Part shown: positions 47,350 through 55,825 of the stretch, in pieces | Layout: each line of letters starts with the position of its first letter | Position numbering within the stretch: position 1 is the first letter of the stretch | From: Cytophagales bacterium | GTDB taxonomy: Bacteria; Bacteroidota; Bacteroidia; Cytophagales; Cyclobacteriaceae | Assembly (NCBI GenBank): GCA_022360015.1 | Contig: JAKSDQ010000260.1 | Coordinates: 1-64,000 of the forward strand | Direction of reading: 5' to 3' | DNA: 64,000 nt | Translations under genes and position numbers: made by a program | The notes under the pieces: model-generated | What the model saw: the letters and a program-made list of their open reading frames with translations, nothing else | What the model was told of the DNA's origin: nothing | Databases searched by the model: none

Positions 47350-48219
47350 TCATTCCATCACCACAACAGCCAGCTTCTTGTTGTTGGCACTTACTGTCAG
47401 CCGGTTAAAATTTGATGTAATCCCGTAATCAGATAAATCCGCCACTTTAGACCAATCGATGTCCGTTTTAGCATTGTATTTAAAGAGTGCGTTACCCTGC
47501 CCCATAAGAAACGTTCCATCATTCAAAATGCAAAAGTCTTCCGAACCGGGTAATGTATCGATAACGTCAGTCATCACCAGATTATCGGGATTGACGGATT
47601 TAATCACCCAGTGGATTGCGTCTTTTTTTTGGACAAAGGTTAGCAGGTTTTCGCCAGGCATAGGGTGCAGAGCCCGGCCAATCTTTTCTGTAACCCGGAG
47701 CGAATTGCCAGTGATGGTATTGCCAATCTGTAAAGTATTAGGCTCGCCCACAATGAACAATCCCAACCTTTGGTCGTCAATCCAGCAGTGATAACCCACA
47801 AACTTAATGTGTTCGAAAACGGGGGATCTTCCCCGCCCATTCATTTTGTATTTCCATAACCGCTGATCTCCGTTTTCTTCTACCACGATGCAGGTAAAAT
47901 ATTTGTCTTTTTCGATAGGAATAGGTGAATATTCACTTACATAGGTGTTAAAGATCTTCTTTGTTTTTCCTGACTTTAAGTTGTAACTATAAATATTAGT
48001 GTGATTACCCGCCTCCATGGATGTGAACAGTACCTTTTTTCCTTTATGGTAAAAATGTGGCTGGTTATCATAACCAGGCCGTTCTGTAATATTAATAGGA
48101 TTGGCAATCGAAACATTGTCAAGCGCAATTGCTAAGTCAAAAAGGTAAATTTCACTTCCCTGTTGTCCATATATATATCCTGATGAAAAAATCAGGATAA
48201 AAAAAATGTGCCGGTGCAT
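47350..48219 (-). CDS. Secreted TolB/PD40-like beta-propeller protein
   Basis: 289 residues with a signal peptide (MHRHIFFILIFSSGYIYG). WD40-like PD40 segments follow, including NITERPGYDNQPHFYHKGKKVLF, which resembles the opening blade of Bacteroidota TolB-like proteins (split around residue 50), then TNIYSYNLKSGKTKKIFNT and LTVSANNKKLAVVVME at the end. It is probably a periplasmic beta-propeller used for protein contact. It converges on the preceding gene with only five bases between stop codons. Confidence 0.75.
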   Translation of the reverse strand: MHRHIFFILIFSSGYIYGQQGSEIYLFDLAIALDNVSIANPINITERPGYDNQPHFYHKGKKVLFTSMEAGNHTNIYSYNLKSGKTKKIFNTYVSEYSPIPIEKDKYFTCIVVEENGDQRLWKYKMNGRGRSPVFEHIKFVGYHCWIDDQRLGLFIVGEPNTLQIGNTITGNSLRVTEKIGRALHPMPGENLLTFVQKKDAIHWVIKSVNPDNLVMTDVIDTLPGSEDFCILNDGTFLMGQGNALFKYNAKTDIDWSKVADLSDYGITSNFNRLTVSANNKKLAVVVME

Positions 48220-48326
48220 AATGAAATTATTTTGATTGGTATTTTAAGATATCCGGTTTTATTACCCGAATTTAGTTAAATTGTTGTTACTACATTCTGA
48301 AAATAATTTTATTTTTCCCGGAACCC

Positions 48327-48521
48327 TTGCCCGGGCCTGATAGGGTCGACAGGGGAGCGGTCTATCAAAAACAGTGGAAAAGTGTTGCTGTTGGCAGATT
48401 GGATTTGAGAAAAGGTAAGCAAACCATCATCATAAACAGGAATGCCGTTGATCCTAGTGGGCAAATAGCACTAAAAGCTTTGTTGTTAATGAAGCAAATT
48501 AATGAGGATGAAGCTATGTAA
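48327..48521 (+). pseudogene. C-terminal remnant of a carbohydrate-active or sulfatase-like enzyme
   Basis: About 64 codons open to a stop at 48519-48521 without a proper start codon (only TTG). The segment QKQWKSVAVGRLDLRKGKQT followed by IALKALLLMKQI resembles the terminal beta-sandwich of Bacteroidota sulfatases, fucosidases and related secreted hydrolases, where a WK..KLG.L.L.KG..T pattern is common. The rest of the enzyme is absent upstream; 48220-48326 is AT-rich and lies behind the TolB-like gene. I read it as the tail of a deleted gene. Confidence 0.5.
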
Positions 48522-48566
48522 TGTCAAAATATTTAATATTTTTAATTAAAGTTTAACCTAAAAGAC

Positions 48567-50495
48567 ATGGGCGACCTGAATGTAAAACTGGTAACTACCC
48601 AAAAGCAGCTCAATGATTTTACAAAACGGCTTTTGCTGGATGTGCAAGCCCTGGAGAGGATGATAGATGAGGACTGGTTTGACAATAGTCCGGCCCGCAT
48701 TGGAGCCGAACAGGAAATTTGCCTGATAGATCGGTATTATAAACCGGCCCCGGTGGCCATGGAGTTACTGGATAAACTGGGAGACGATAACTTTACCACT
48801 GAGCTCGCCAAATTCAACATCGAGGCCAACCTGCCACCTCTGGATTTTACCGGGGGGTGTTTTTCTACGCTTGAAAATAACATCGACGCATTGCTGAACA
48901 AGCTCAGAAAGACGGCCAATGACATGGACATAGATTTTCTCATTACAGGAATACTTCCTACCCTGAGAAAGTTTGATATGGACCTTGATAATTTAACACC
49001 CTTGCAACGTTATCACGCCCTGATGAAAGCCATCAGTAAGTTAAGAGGCAGGATGTATGAGCTAAAGATCAAGGGGATTGATGAGCTTAATTTGAAGCAT
49101 GACTCTGCCATGTTGGAAGCCTGCAATACCAGCTTTCAGGTACATTTGCAGGTCAGGCCCGAGGAGTTTGTGGAAAAATACAACATTGCCCAGGTACTTA
49201 CTGCCCCAACCATTGCCATTGCCTCAAATTCGCCATTGTTGTTTGGCAAAAGGCTTTGGAGTGAGACCCGTGTCGCCTTATTTCAGCAATCGATCGACAC
49301 CCGCACTGCTGGTGAACACCTCAGGGACAGGAGCCCCAGGGTGACTTTTGGAAATCAATGGCTGCAAAACTCCATACTGGATTTGTACAAAGAAGATATT
49401 GTTCGTTTCAGAGTGATGTTAATGACACAGCTCGAGGGTGATGTTATGAAATTGCTCGACGATGGGATTACACCAAAGTTAAGGGCCCTGACCATCCATA
49501 ACTCCACGGTTTACCGCTGGAACCGCCCATGTTATGGAATAAGCAGCAATGGCAAACCGCATTTCAGAATAGAAAACCGGGTACTGCCAGCCGGACCACG
49601 TGTCATTGATGAAGTTGCCAACGCAGCCTTTTGGCTGGGGTTGATGAATGCCTTTGGCAACCACTACCCAAACGTAAACCAGCTAATGGATTTTGACGAT
49701 GCCAAGTCAAATTTTATGGCTACTTCATTTAATGGTATTAATAGTGAAATTACCTGGTTTAATAGTAAAAAACTGGGGGTCAGTAAGTTGATTAAAAATG
49801 AGTTGTTGCCTATTGCCCGTGAAGGACTGGAAAACAACAACGTTAGCAAAGGAGATATTGACCGGTACCTGTCGGTTATAGAAGAAAGAAATGAGGTGCG
49901 GCAGAATGGGACAGTCTGGCTGCTGAATTCCTTCTCCAAATTGTCAAAGGAACAACGAACCAGGGAAGAGGTGATGATTGCTATTTCTTCGGCCATGGTT
50001 GAAAATCAAAAAAAAGGAGTTCCTGTACATCAATGGAAAGATGCCTGTGTAAATGATATTAATAGCTGGCATCCTTCCAAGATTTTGGTGGAAGAGTTTA
50101 TGACTACCGATATATTCACAGTACATAAAGATGATATACCGGAGTTGGTCGCTGATATTATGGACTGGCAAAAGATCAGATATACCCCTGTTGAGGATGA
50201 AAAAGGAAAACTGACGGGGTTAATTACTTCCAGGACGCTTTTACGTTATTTTTGTATCAAGCATAAGCTGGGAGAAAAGCTGGAAAAAACGGTAAATGAT
50301 TTAATGATTAAAGATCCAATATCCATTTCTCCTAACGCGACCATTATTGAGGCCATGAATCTGATGAGAGAGTCGGGCATTGGTTGTCTTCCTGTGGTCA
50401 ACAATGATAAATTGGTTGGTGTAGTAACCGAAGGAAATTTTATCAACATAACGGGCAGTCTGTTGAATATATTAAAAGAGAAAAGGATAAGCTAA
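48567..50495 (+). CDS. GCS2-family glutamate--cysteine ligase-like protein fused to CBS pair
   Basis: 642 residues. The N-terminal part (about 1-450) matches carboxylate-amine ligases of the GCS2 family: ARIGAEQEICLID with the ATP/Mg-binding glutamates, FNIEANLPPLDFTGG, SFQVHLQVRPEEF, and FRIENRVLPAGP. These enzymes join glutamate to an amine such as cysteine using ATP. The C-terminus (about 510-635) is a CBS pair (VEEFMTTDIFTVHKDDIPEL; VNDLMIKDPISISPNATIIE) that usually binds adenosine nucleotides and gates activity. No glutathione synthetase gene is adjacent. The product may be gamma-glutamylcysteine or another gamma-glutamyl amide. Confidence 0.85.
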   Translation: MGDLNVKLVTTQKQLNDFTKRLLLDVQALERMIDEDWFDNSPARIGAEQEICLIDRYYKPAPVAMELLDKLGDDNFTTELAKFNIEANLPPLDFTGGCFSTLENNIDALLNKLRKTANDMDIDFLITGILPTLRKFDMDLDNLTPLQRYHALMKAISKLRGRMYELKIKGIDELNLKHDSAMLEACNTSFQVHLQVRPEEFVEKYNIAQVLTAPTIAIASNSPLLFGKRLWSETRVALFQQSIDTRTAGEHLRDRSPRVTFGNQWLQNSILDLYKEDIVRFRVMLMTQLEGDVMKLLDDGITPKLRALTIHNSTVYRWNRPCYGISSNGKPHFRIENRVLPAGPRVIDEVANAAFWLGLMNAFGNHYPNVNQLMDFDDAKSNFMATSFNGINSEITWFNSKKLGVSKLIKNELLPIAREGLENNNVSKGDIDRYLSVIEERNEVRQNGTVWLLNSFSKLSKEQRTREEVMIAISSAMVENQKKGVPVHQWKDACVNDINSWHPSKILVEEFMTTDIFTVHKDDIPELVADIMDWQKIRYTPVEDEKGKLTGLITSRTLLRYFCIKHKLGEKLEKTVNDLMIKDPISISPNATIIEAMNLMRESGIGCLPVVNNDKLVGVVTEGNFINITGSLLNILKEKRIS

Positions 50496-50619
50496 ACCAC
50501 CAAACCACCAAGATAAGCAAATAGAGTTAATAAATAAATAGCGTTAAGGTGATAGAATAAACACAATAAATTTCATCCAATAAGCCCGCCTAACGGTCTG
50601 CATAACTCTAGGAAGAACG

Positions 50620-50678
50620 AAAGTGGCCAGGCTTTCTCTCTCACCTTTGGTGCTTACCAAGCCAGGGCCACTTTTGTT
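50620..50678 (+). terminator. Terminator-like hairpin after the GCS2-CBS gene
   Basis: Outer stem AAAGTGGCC (50620-50628) and GGCCACTTT (50666-50674), inner stem GGCTT / AAGCC, then TTG. It lies 125 bases after the stop codon. Confidence 0.6.
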
Positions 50679-51555
50679 GAAAGGAAATTAATATTTAACT
50701 TTCACCTAAACTATAATTCCCGGTTTTTTTATACAATGCGTTTTTCTATGTAATTTTTAACTATAGGTTTTACAATGTCATTGATTTACAGAATATTATG
50801 GCTGTATTCCCAAACTCTGTCTAAACTTAACATTTTTACCTGTGACAACAGATCTTAAAAATTTACCAACCTATTCCCAAGACATGGTGAAACCTAAACT
50901 CCGATTGATATTTTTCCATATGTTACATTTTTATACTTTTGAAAATGAGTCAAGAATGCCCCGAAATAGGGCATCCTTTGGTAAAAGAGCTCTGACCTGA
51001 TTACTAACCTAACTTTTTACCCCAAGCCAAATTCGCTTCTTACCAGCGATTCTAAAATCGCAACTATCCCCCAATAATTGATTTGTTTGAAAATAGTAGT
51101 AAAGGATTCGGATAGGGCTATACTTTCAAGTTTAAAAAACTGACCTCCAAAATGTTTAGTTAATTTTAAATTTTAATTAAGTTTAAAAAATTAAGCCCTA
51201 TCCTTTTCCTTCCCACGATTAAATTGATGTTTAATCAACAAATCATTTTACGATGTTGTTAATTGATGCTGTAATGTTAAAAATAAATAACAATAATGTC
51301 AACAAAAAATTATAAAAAAAATAACACTTGGTTGTTTTTCTGAAATTTTTTGCGATAAGTAATTGATAATCAGTTTAATAAGAAAATTATACATAATAAT
51401 ATCACACAAACTATTTTCCCTGGCTTTCAGATAGCTTACGCTTCCTTTTGACATGCCAAGCGCTTACTGCGCCAGATTTCCAACGCTCAGACCATTCAGG
51501 GACCATGAAGCCAAGAGTGGACAAGTTACCCTGTGTTTATTTGTGTAGTGCGTAG
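50679..51555. other. Convergent AT-rich spacer without genes
   Basis: No open frame of note. It holds a small hairpin ATGCCC/GGGCAT (50956-50974) and a separated 10-base inverted pair GGATAGGGCT (51110-51119) and AGCCCTATCC (51194-51203), the latter followed by TTTTCC. Their role is unknown. Confidence 0.4.
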
Positions 51556-52788
51556 TTAATTGCTACAAACTTTTTTGAGTATGGGGCCGGCACTTTTAAT
51601 GCCCAGTTCGAAAGCCTTTTGAAGATCGTGACAAGCCGCAGTAGATGCTTGGTTATTGTACCTGGCAATGCCCCGGTTAAAGTAGGCCAACCCGTAAGAA
51701 GGATGGTAGAATATAGCCATATCGTAGTTTTGAATGGCTTCTTCGTATTTATCCAACTTAATCAAAACGTTGGCCCTGCTCAGGTAGGCTTTTTCATGAT
51801 CAGGTTTCAGATGAATGGTTTGGCTGAAGTCACTGTAGGCTCCCACAAAATCTTCTGATTTTTCTTTGGCCAACCCCCGGTTCAACCAATTTTCAGGGTT
51901 GGACTTATCAAGCAATATGGCAGAATCATAGTCTGCCAGGGCACCTGAATAGTCTCCGCTTTCCATTTTGGCAATACCTCTTTGGGTATAGGCATAGGCA
52001 AGTGTCGGATCTTTTTTCAGCACTTCAGTGTAGGTTTTTATAGCCAGTTCGCTATGGGTTGTCTGTACAGCCAGCACACCGAGATTATAGCTGGCCAAAG
52101 CATTGCCCGGATCCAACTGTAATGCTTTCTCGTAATCGGCAATGGCTGCCCCGATGTCTCCCAACCCTTCATGTGCTATGCCGCGGTTGGTAAGGTAGTC
52201 GGGCTCACGACCGTTTATCTGTATGGCACTATCGAAGTAATGAATGGCTAGTTTGAAGTCATTTAGTTTTGTGTGGGTCAGGCCCAGGTAATTGTAGATT
52301 TCGACACTTGTCCCCTGAGCGGTCATGATTTTATCAGTGCCAGCTTCAAATAGGGAAGACCGGAAAAACACGGTGTTTGTTTCACCTTTTGGCAAAGCCA
52401 GAAATCTCAGAAAGTCTGCTTTCGCCGGTTCATATTGTTGCTGATTGTATCTGAGAATGCCCCTGGCCATAGTACCTTCTACATGCTCTGGTGCCAGCTC
52501 CAGCAGTATATTATAGTCGGTTAGCGCCGCTTTTGATTGATTTAACCACTCCTTGGCAGTTGCCCTGGCGTAATAAGCTTCCAGGTAAAGATGATCCCTG
52601 TATAAGCACGCATCAAAATGATCAATGGCCTTTTCAAAGTTGTTGTTGTCCAGCGCTTTCATACCCAGTTGATAATTTTTTTCTGCCGAATACTGGAGTA
52701 AATCCTGCCGTCTTTGATTCTGGGCCAGACCGGTATGAATGAACGAAAGTAAAAGGAAGCTCAAAAAAACAATTAATTTAGAGAACAT
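51556..52788 (-). CDS. Secreted TPR-repeat protein
   Basis: 410 residues. A signal peptide (LIVFLSFLLLSFIHTGLAQ) precedes about ten tetratricopeptide repeats, each with the usual W/L-G-Y-A-F-A-P spacing (for example KAAADYNIL-type helices, [52 protein letters not shown]). It is probably a periplasmic scaffold. No output domain or membrane helix follows. It stands alone, with decayed genes upstream. Confidence 0.9.
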   Translation of the reverse strand: MFSKLIVFLSFLLLSFIHTGLAQNQRRQDLLQYSAEKNYQLGMKALDNNNFEKAIDHFDACLYRDHLYLEAYYARATAKEWLNQSKAALTDYNILLELAPEHVEGTMARGILRYNQQQYEPAKADFLRFLALPKGETNTVFFRSSLFEAGTDKIMTAQGTSVEIYNYLGLTHTKLNDFKLAIHYFDSAIQINGREPDYLTNRGIAHEGLGDIGAAIADYEKALQLDPGNALASYNLGVLAVQTTHSELAIKTYTEVLKKDPTLAYAYTQRGIAKMESGDYSGALADYDSAILLDKSNPENWLNRGLAKEKSEDFVGAYSDFSQTIHLKPDHEKAYLSRANVLIKLDKYEEAIQNYDMAIFYHPSYGLAYFNRGIARYNNQASTAACHDLQKAFELGIKSAGPILKKVCSN

Positions 52789-53280
52789 AGGCCCATTGTT
52801 GCCGAAACACTTTTAGTGAAATGTCAATTATCAAATGTCAAATGACAATCGGAGATTATTAGTGAGTAAAATTGACTCATTCTTATTGACATATACGTAT
52901 TTGAATTGATTTTGATCTATGCTTTTGTATGAACTATTTTATTCAGGATCACCTGGTCGGTACGGCATTTTCCGGTGTCTGTCAGCGAAATGACAAGGGC
53001 AAGCACAAAATAATTAAATGCTATTTCACCTTCGGTGAAGTTCAACAGATTGTGGGCAAAAGTACGCCAACAGCCATATTGAAAGTCAAAATCATAGCTA
53101 CCGATTTAAGACCCATTATATTAATATAGCGGTTACAAACCCGGTTCCCTGAGAGAGATAGCACATCATTTCCACTATCTTCCTAATGAATAAATTGGCT
53201 ATTGGTTTGTTTAAAGTTATATTTTGGTTATCAGGCCTTTCATTTACTTAAATAGGTATCTATCATCAATGGCTATCATA
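52789..53280. other. Spacer with overlapping open frames on both strands
   Basis: No convincing gene. A minus-strand frame without a start codon (52917-53105) is open for 62 codons with protein-like sequence (SYDFDFQYGCWRTFAHNLL, ending ILNKIVHTKA), while the plus strand has a 66-codon frame at 52929. Either could be a gene remnant; neither is recognised. Confidence 0.3.
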
Positions 53281-53717
53281 TCATGTTTTTCCGCCAAACT
53301 TGTACAAAGATTCTATCACTGCCTCGTGACCGGTTCCTTATAATACTTTTGCCGGTGTATTCCCATTATTATCTTTGCTATTGGGATCTGCCCCTGAAGT
53401 TAGTAACCTGATTATTACTTCCTGCTGATTTCTGATGTTACGTCCTTTCCCGTTGAGCAGTCCGTGAACGACCCACAGCAATGGCGAACACCCAAATTCA
53501 TCTTGCTGCTGCCGTGGCGGATCAGTGTACGAACCATTTCCAGACCCGTGGATTCGGAGATTTTATTTTCAAATACGCAACCACAGATAAAGTTGATGGG
53601 ATGAACCTGATGCTCATGTCCGGACCCAAAAGTGATATTTTCATGTACAACCTGAGGTGTTTTTTGGATAGTGGCAATTAGTTCGTCAATTTTTCCTTGT
53701 TCGATGGCATGCTTCAT
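53281..53717 (-). pseudogene. Ankyrin-repeat protein gene, frameshifted and interrupted
   Basis: The first frame (53717 downwards) gives MKHAIEQGKIDELIATIQKT and then HPINFICGCVFENK and VRTLIRHGSSK. Near 53497-53512 the ankyrin sequence moves to another frame and continues DEFGCSPLLWVVHGLLNGKG, then IIRLLTSGADPNSKDNNGNT and PAKVL. There an in-frame TAA (53338-53340) interrupts it, and the same frame resumes with GTGHEAVIESLYKFGGKT to a stop at 53281. At least one frameshift and one nonsense change are therefore visible. Ankyrin repeats bind proteins; this copy is unlikely to make a full product unless the frame change is a sequencing error. Confidence 0.75.
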
Positions 53718-53752
53718 CTTTGTATTGGGCTAAGCAGAATTTTGACTCATTT

Positions 53753-53917
53753 TTAAGCATTAAAACCCGGAATGGGTGAAGAAATATCTATTGATATCAG
53801 GTGGATAAACCAGTCGCTGTCATAATCCACATTGAAGTCAAAAAGTTTAACATAAAAGTTTTTGCTTTCCTGTAGCTGATCACTACAGATGTTGGTCATT
53901 ATTCTGTTAATTTTCAT
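53753..53917 (-). pseudogene. VOC-family (glyoxalase-like) gene with internal deletion
   Basis: A 54-codon frame starts MKINRIMTNICSDQLQESKN and continues YVKLFDFNVDYDSDWFIHLIS, the usual first beta-alpha-beta unit of small VOC proteins. It then passes directly into IDISSPIPGFNA, which resembles the last strand of the same family (LVDVSSPIP). The middle 70-80 residues expected of a roughly 125-residue VOC protein are missing while the frame is kept, so it looks like an in-frame deletion. Its start overlaps the end of the small gene at 53907. It cannot fold as a normal VOC domain. Confidence 0.6.
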
Positions 53918-54119
53918 TTTTAATATCTATTATTTGAAATGCCTGACGGGGGTTTTTAATCATGAGTTGATCTATGTCTTCTTGTGTAAGTGAGAAGCCC
54001 AGCTTTTTGCCAGCCATTTTCTCACTAACGGTATGAAAAAACCCCTCGTCAAACTTCTGGCTGATTTGGCAGTAATTGAGGATTAAAAGCAGCAAGGTTG
54101 TCAGGGCTAAATTTTTCAT
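53907..54119 (-). CDS. Small exported protein of unknown function
   Basis: 70 residues with a hydrophobic N-terminus (LALTTLLLLILNYC) that could be a signal peptide, perhaps with lipidation at C17. The remainder is polar (KLGFSLTQEDIDQLMIKNPR). It overlaps the start of the VOC remnant by 11 bases, so the two were probably co-transcribed. No family is recognised; it could itself be the shortened end of a larger gene. The hairpin CAGCGCC/GGCGCTG (54190-54212) lies upstream in an otherwise featureless spacer to 54435. Confidence 0.45.
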   Translation of the reverse strand: MKNLALTTLLLLILNYCQISQKFDEGFFHTVSEKMAGKKLGFSLTQEDIDQLMIKNPRQAFQIIDIKNEN

Positions 54120-54435
54120 ATGGGTATGGGACTTTATTGCCTGGTTTTTGGTGTGAAAATCAAATTTAGCAAAAACATTATATTTATTTCAGCGCCTTTG
54201 GTTAGGGCGCTGTATGGCGCATTGCTTGAACCAATTGCCTGATGTCCCAATCAATTTGAGGACCTATAATCCGTATTTACCAAAACCTGCTAATGGTGAA
54301 ATAATCCGATGGCTGTTACCATGACATTGCCAGTGTCTGTAAGACAGAGGAGAATAATTATTTTTTCATTATATTTTTAGATATGTTTAAAATTTTATAT
54401 TTTGTTAACCTTAATTTACAACCGGTTTAAAGCAC

Positions 54436-55749
54436 ATGGGAAGCGTAAAATCGATCATCAAACTTTTTGTATTTTTTGTTTTGCCCTGGCCTCTGAAAGG
54501 GCAAGAGATGCCGGATTCTTTGATTATGGAGTTGGAGAGGACTTATAATAAGGAAAAGAGATTAGAAATTTTGTGGGAGATTGTTAGAAAGACTTATGAG
54601 ATTTCTGATTATGATACAACGGTGTATTATGCCAAACTGCATCTCGACTTGGCGAAAACACATGGAAACAAGACTAAATACACAGATGCTATCTGGGCAA
54701 TAGGTTTTTGTTACAGACAAAAGCGTGATTATGATAATGCCGCACCTTATTTGTTTAAAGCCCTTCGGTTGTTTGAGGAATCAAATCGTAAGGTAAGTGT
54801 TTTTACAGCTTTATACAACATAGGGCAGATTTTTAAAGATGGTAATGATTTTGAGAAAGGTGTTTTCTATTTACAGCGAGCGCTGGATATAAGCACATCT
54901 ATTAATGAAAATCAATTAATGGCAAAAACCCATTATGAAATCGCAAGAGGATATCTGGAATTAGGAAATCATAACAAATCTTTGTTTCACCTTAATCAGT
55001 GCTTAAAATTAAATGATGTCAGCGAAAATCAAGGACTTACCAGTAAAGCCCATAATTATCTGGGGATTAATTATTATCAGTTGAAATTATATGACAAGGC
55101 CATTGAGGAATATAGCAGGGCTAGGGACTATGCCGTAGGATTGGCAGATTATGACAAAAAGTTGGCCATCGCTTTTAATAATATTGGTGAGGTGTATGTG
55201 GAGAAAGATGATTATGAGAAGGCCAGGTCACATTATGAAAAGGCTTTGGCACTTAAAAGGGAGTATGGAGACCTGGAACTGCTGGCCGGCACATTGATTA
55301 ATCTCGGTAAGTTGGCCTTATTAGAAAATAGACCTTCAGAGGCAATTCCCTATTTAGAGGAAATAATATTTATTCTGGATAAAGACCGCTTGAGCGATAA
55401 TTTAAAGGAGGCCTCGGTCTTGCTGGCAGAGGCCTATAAAAGTAAGCAAGATTTGACCTCAAAAGACTTACAAAAGATTATGAGCCTCAATGAACAGTAT
55501 GCCCGGCACATCCACGATTTGAAACAGACTGGATTTCAGCAGTCGATGGTTTTGACCGCTTCCAAAAGTATGCTGGAACATGAAACCCTGTATTTAAAAA
55601 ATAAAGTTAAAGAGAGCCATAACCTCACACTTTGGGTCATCGGCTTTTCAATAATTATCATTGTGGGATTTCTGCTGTTATTATATCACCGGGAGAGGAA
55701 ATTCAAGCTTTTTATTCAAAAGATGTGGGAAGATATAAAAGATATTTAA
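54436..55749 (+). CDS. TPR membrane protein, tandem paralogue 1
   Basis: 437 residues: signal peptide (about 1-22), six to eight tetratricopeptide repeats in the periplasm, a short coiled linker, one membrane helix at about 397-415 (LWVIGFSIIIIVGFLLLLY) and a basic cytoplasmic tail of some 22 residues ending MWEDIKDI. This is the usual front half of Bacteroidota TPR histidine kinases or LuxR-type regulators, but no kinase or DNA-binding domain follows. Long blocks such as LLAGTLINLGKLALLENRPS are identical in the next gene. It probably works as a sensor or scaffold with a separate partner. Confidence 0.88.
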   Translation: MGSVKSIIKLFVFFVLPWPLKGQEMPDSLIMELERTYNKEKRLEILWEIVRKTYEISDYDTTVYYAKLHLDLAKTHGNKTKYTDAIWAIGFCYRQKRDYDNAAPYLFKALRLFEESNRKVSVFTALYNIGQIFKDGNDFEKGVFYLQRALDISTSINENQLMAKTHYEIARGYLELGNHNKSLFHLNQCLKLNDVSENQGLTSKAHNYLGINYYQLKLYDKAIEEYSRARDYAVGLADYDKKLAIAFNNIGEVYVEKDDYEKARSHYEKALALKREYGDLELLAGTLINLGKLALLENRPSEAIPYLEEIIFILDKDRLSDNLKEASVLLAEAYKSKQDLTSKDLQKIMSLNEQYARHIHDLKQTGFQQSMVLTASKSMLEHETLYLKNKVKESHNLTLWVIGFSIIIIVGFLLLLYHRERKFKLFIQKMWEDIKDI

Positions 55750-55825
55750 GATTTTTTGATTGACGTTTTTGATATACTGTAAATCTAATGTTTCATTAAA
55801 TTTAATTAGCAATCAGGTGAAATTC

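Noticed and set aside
52929..53129. 66-codon plus-strand frame
   Set aside because: It has no signal, motif or ribosome context, and an equally protein-like frame lies on the opposite strand at 52917-53105. At most it is a remnant.
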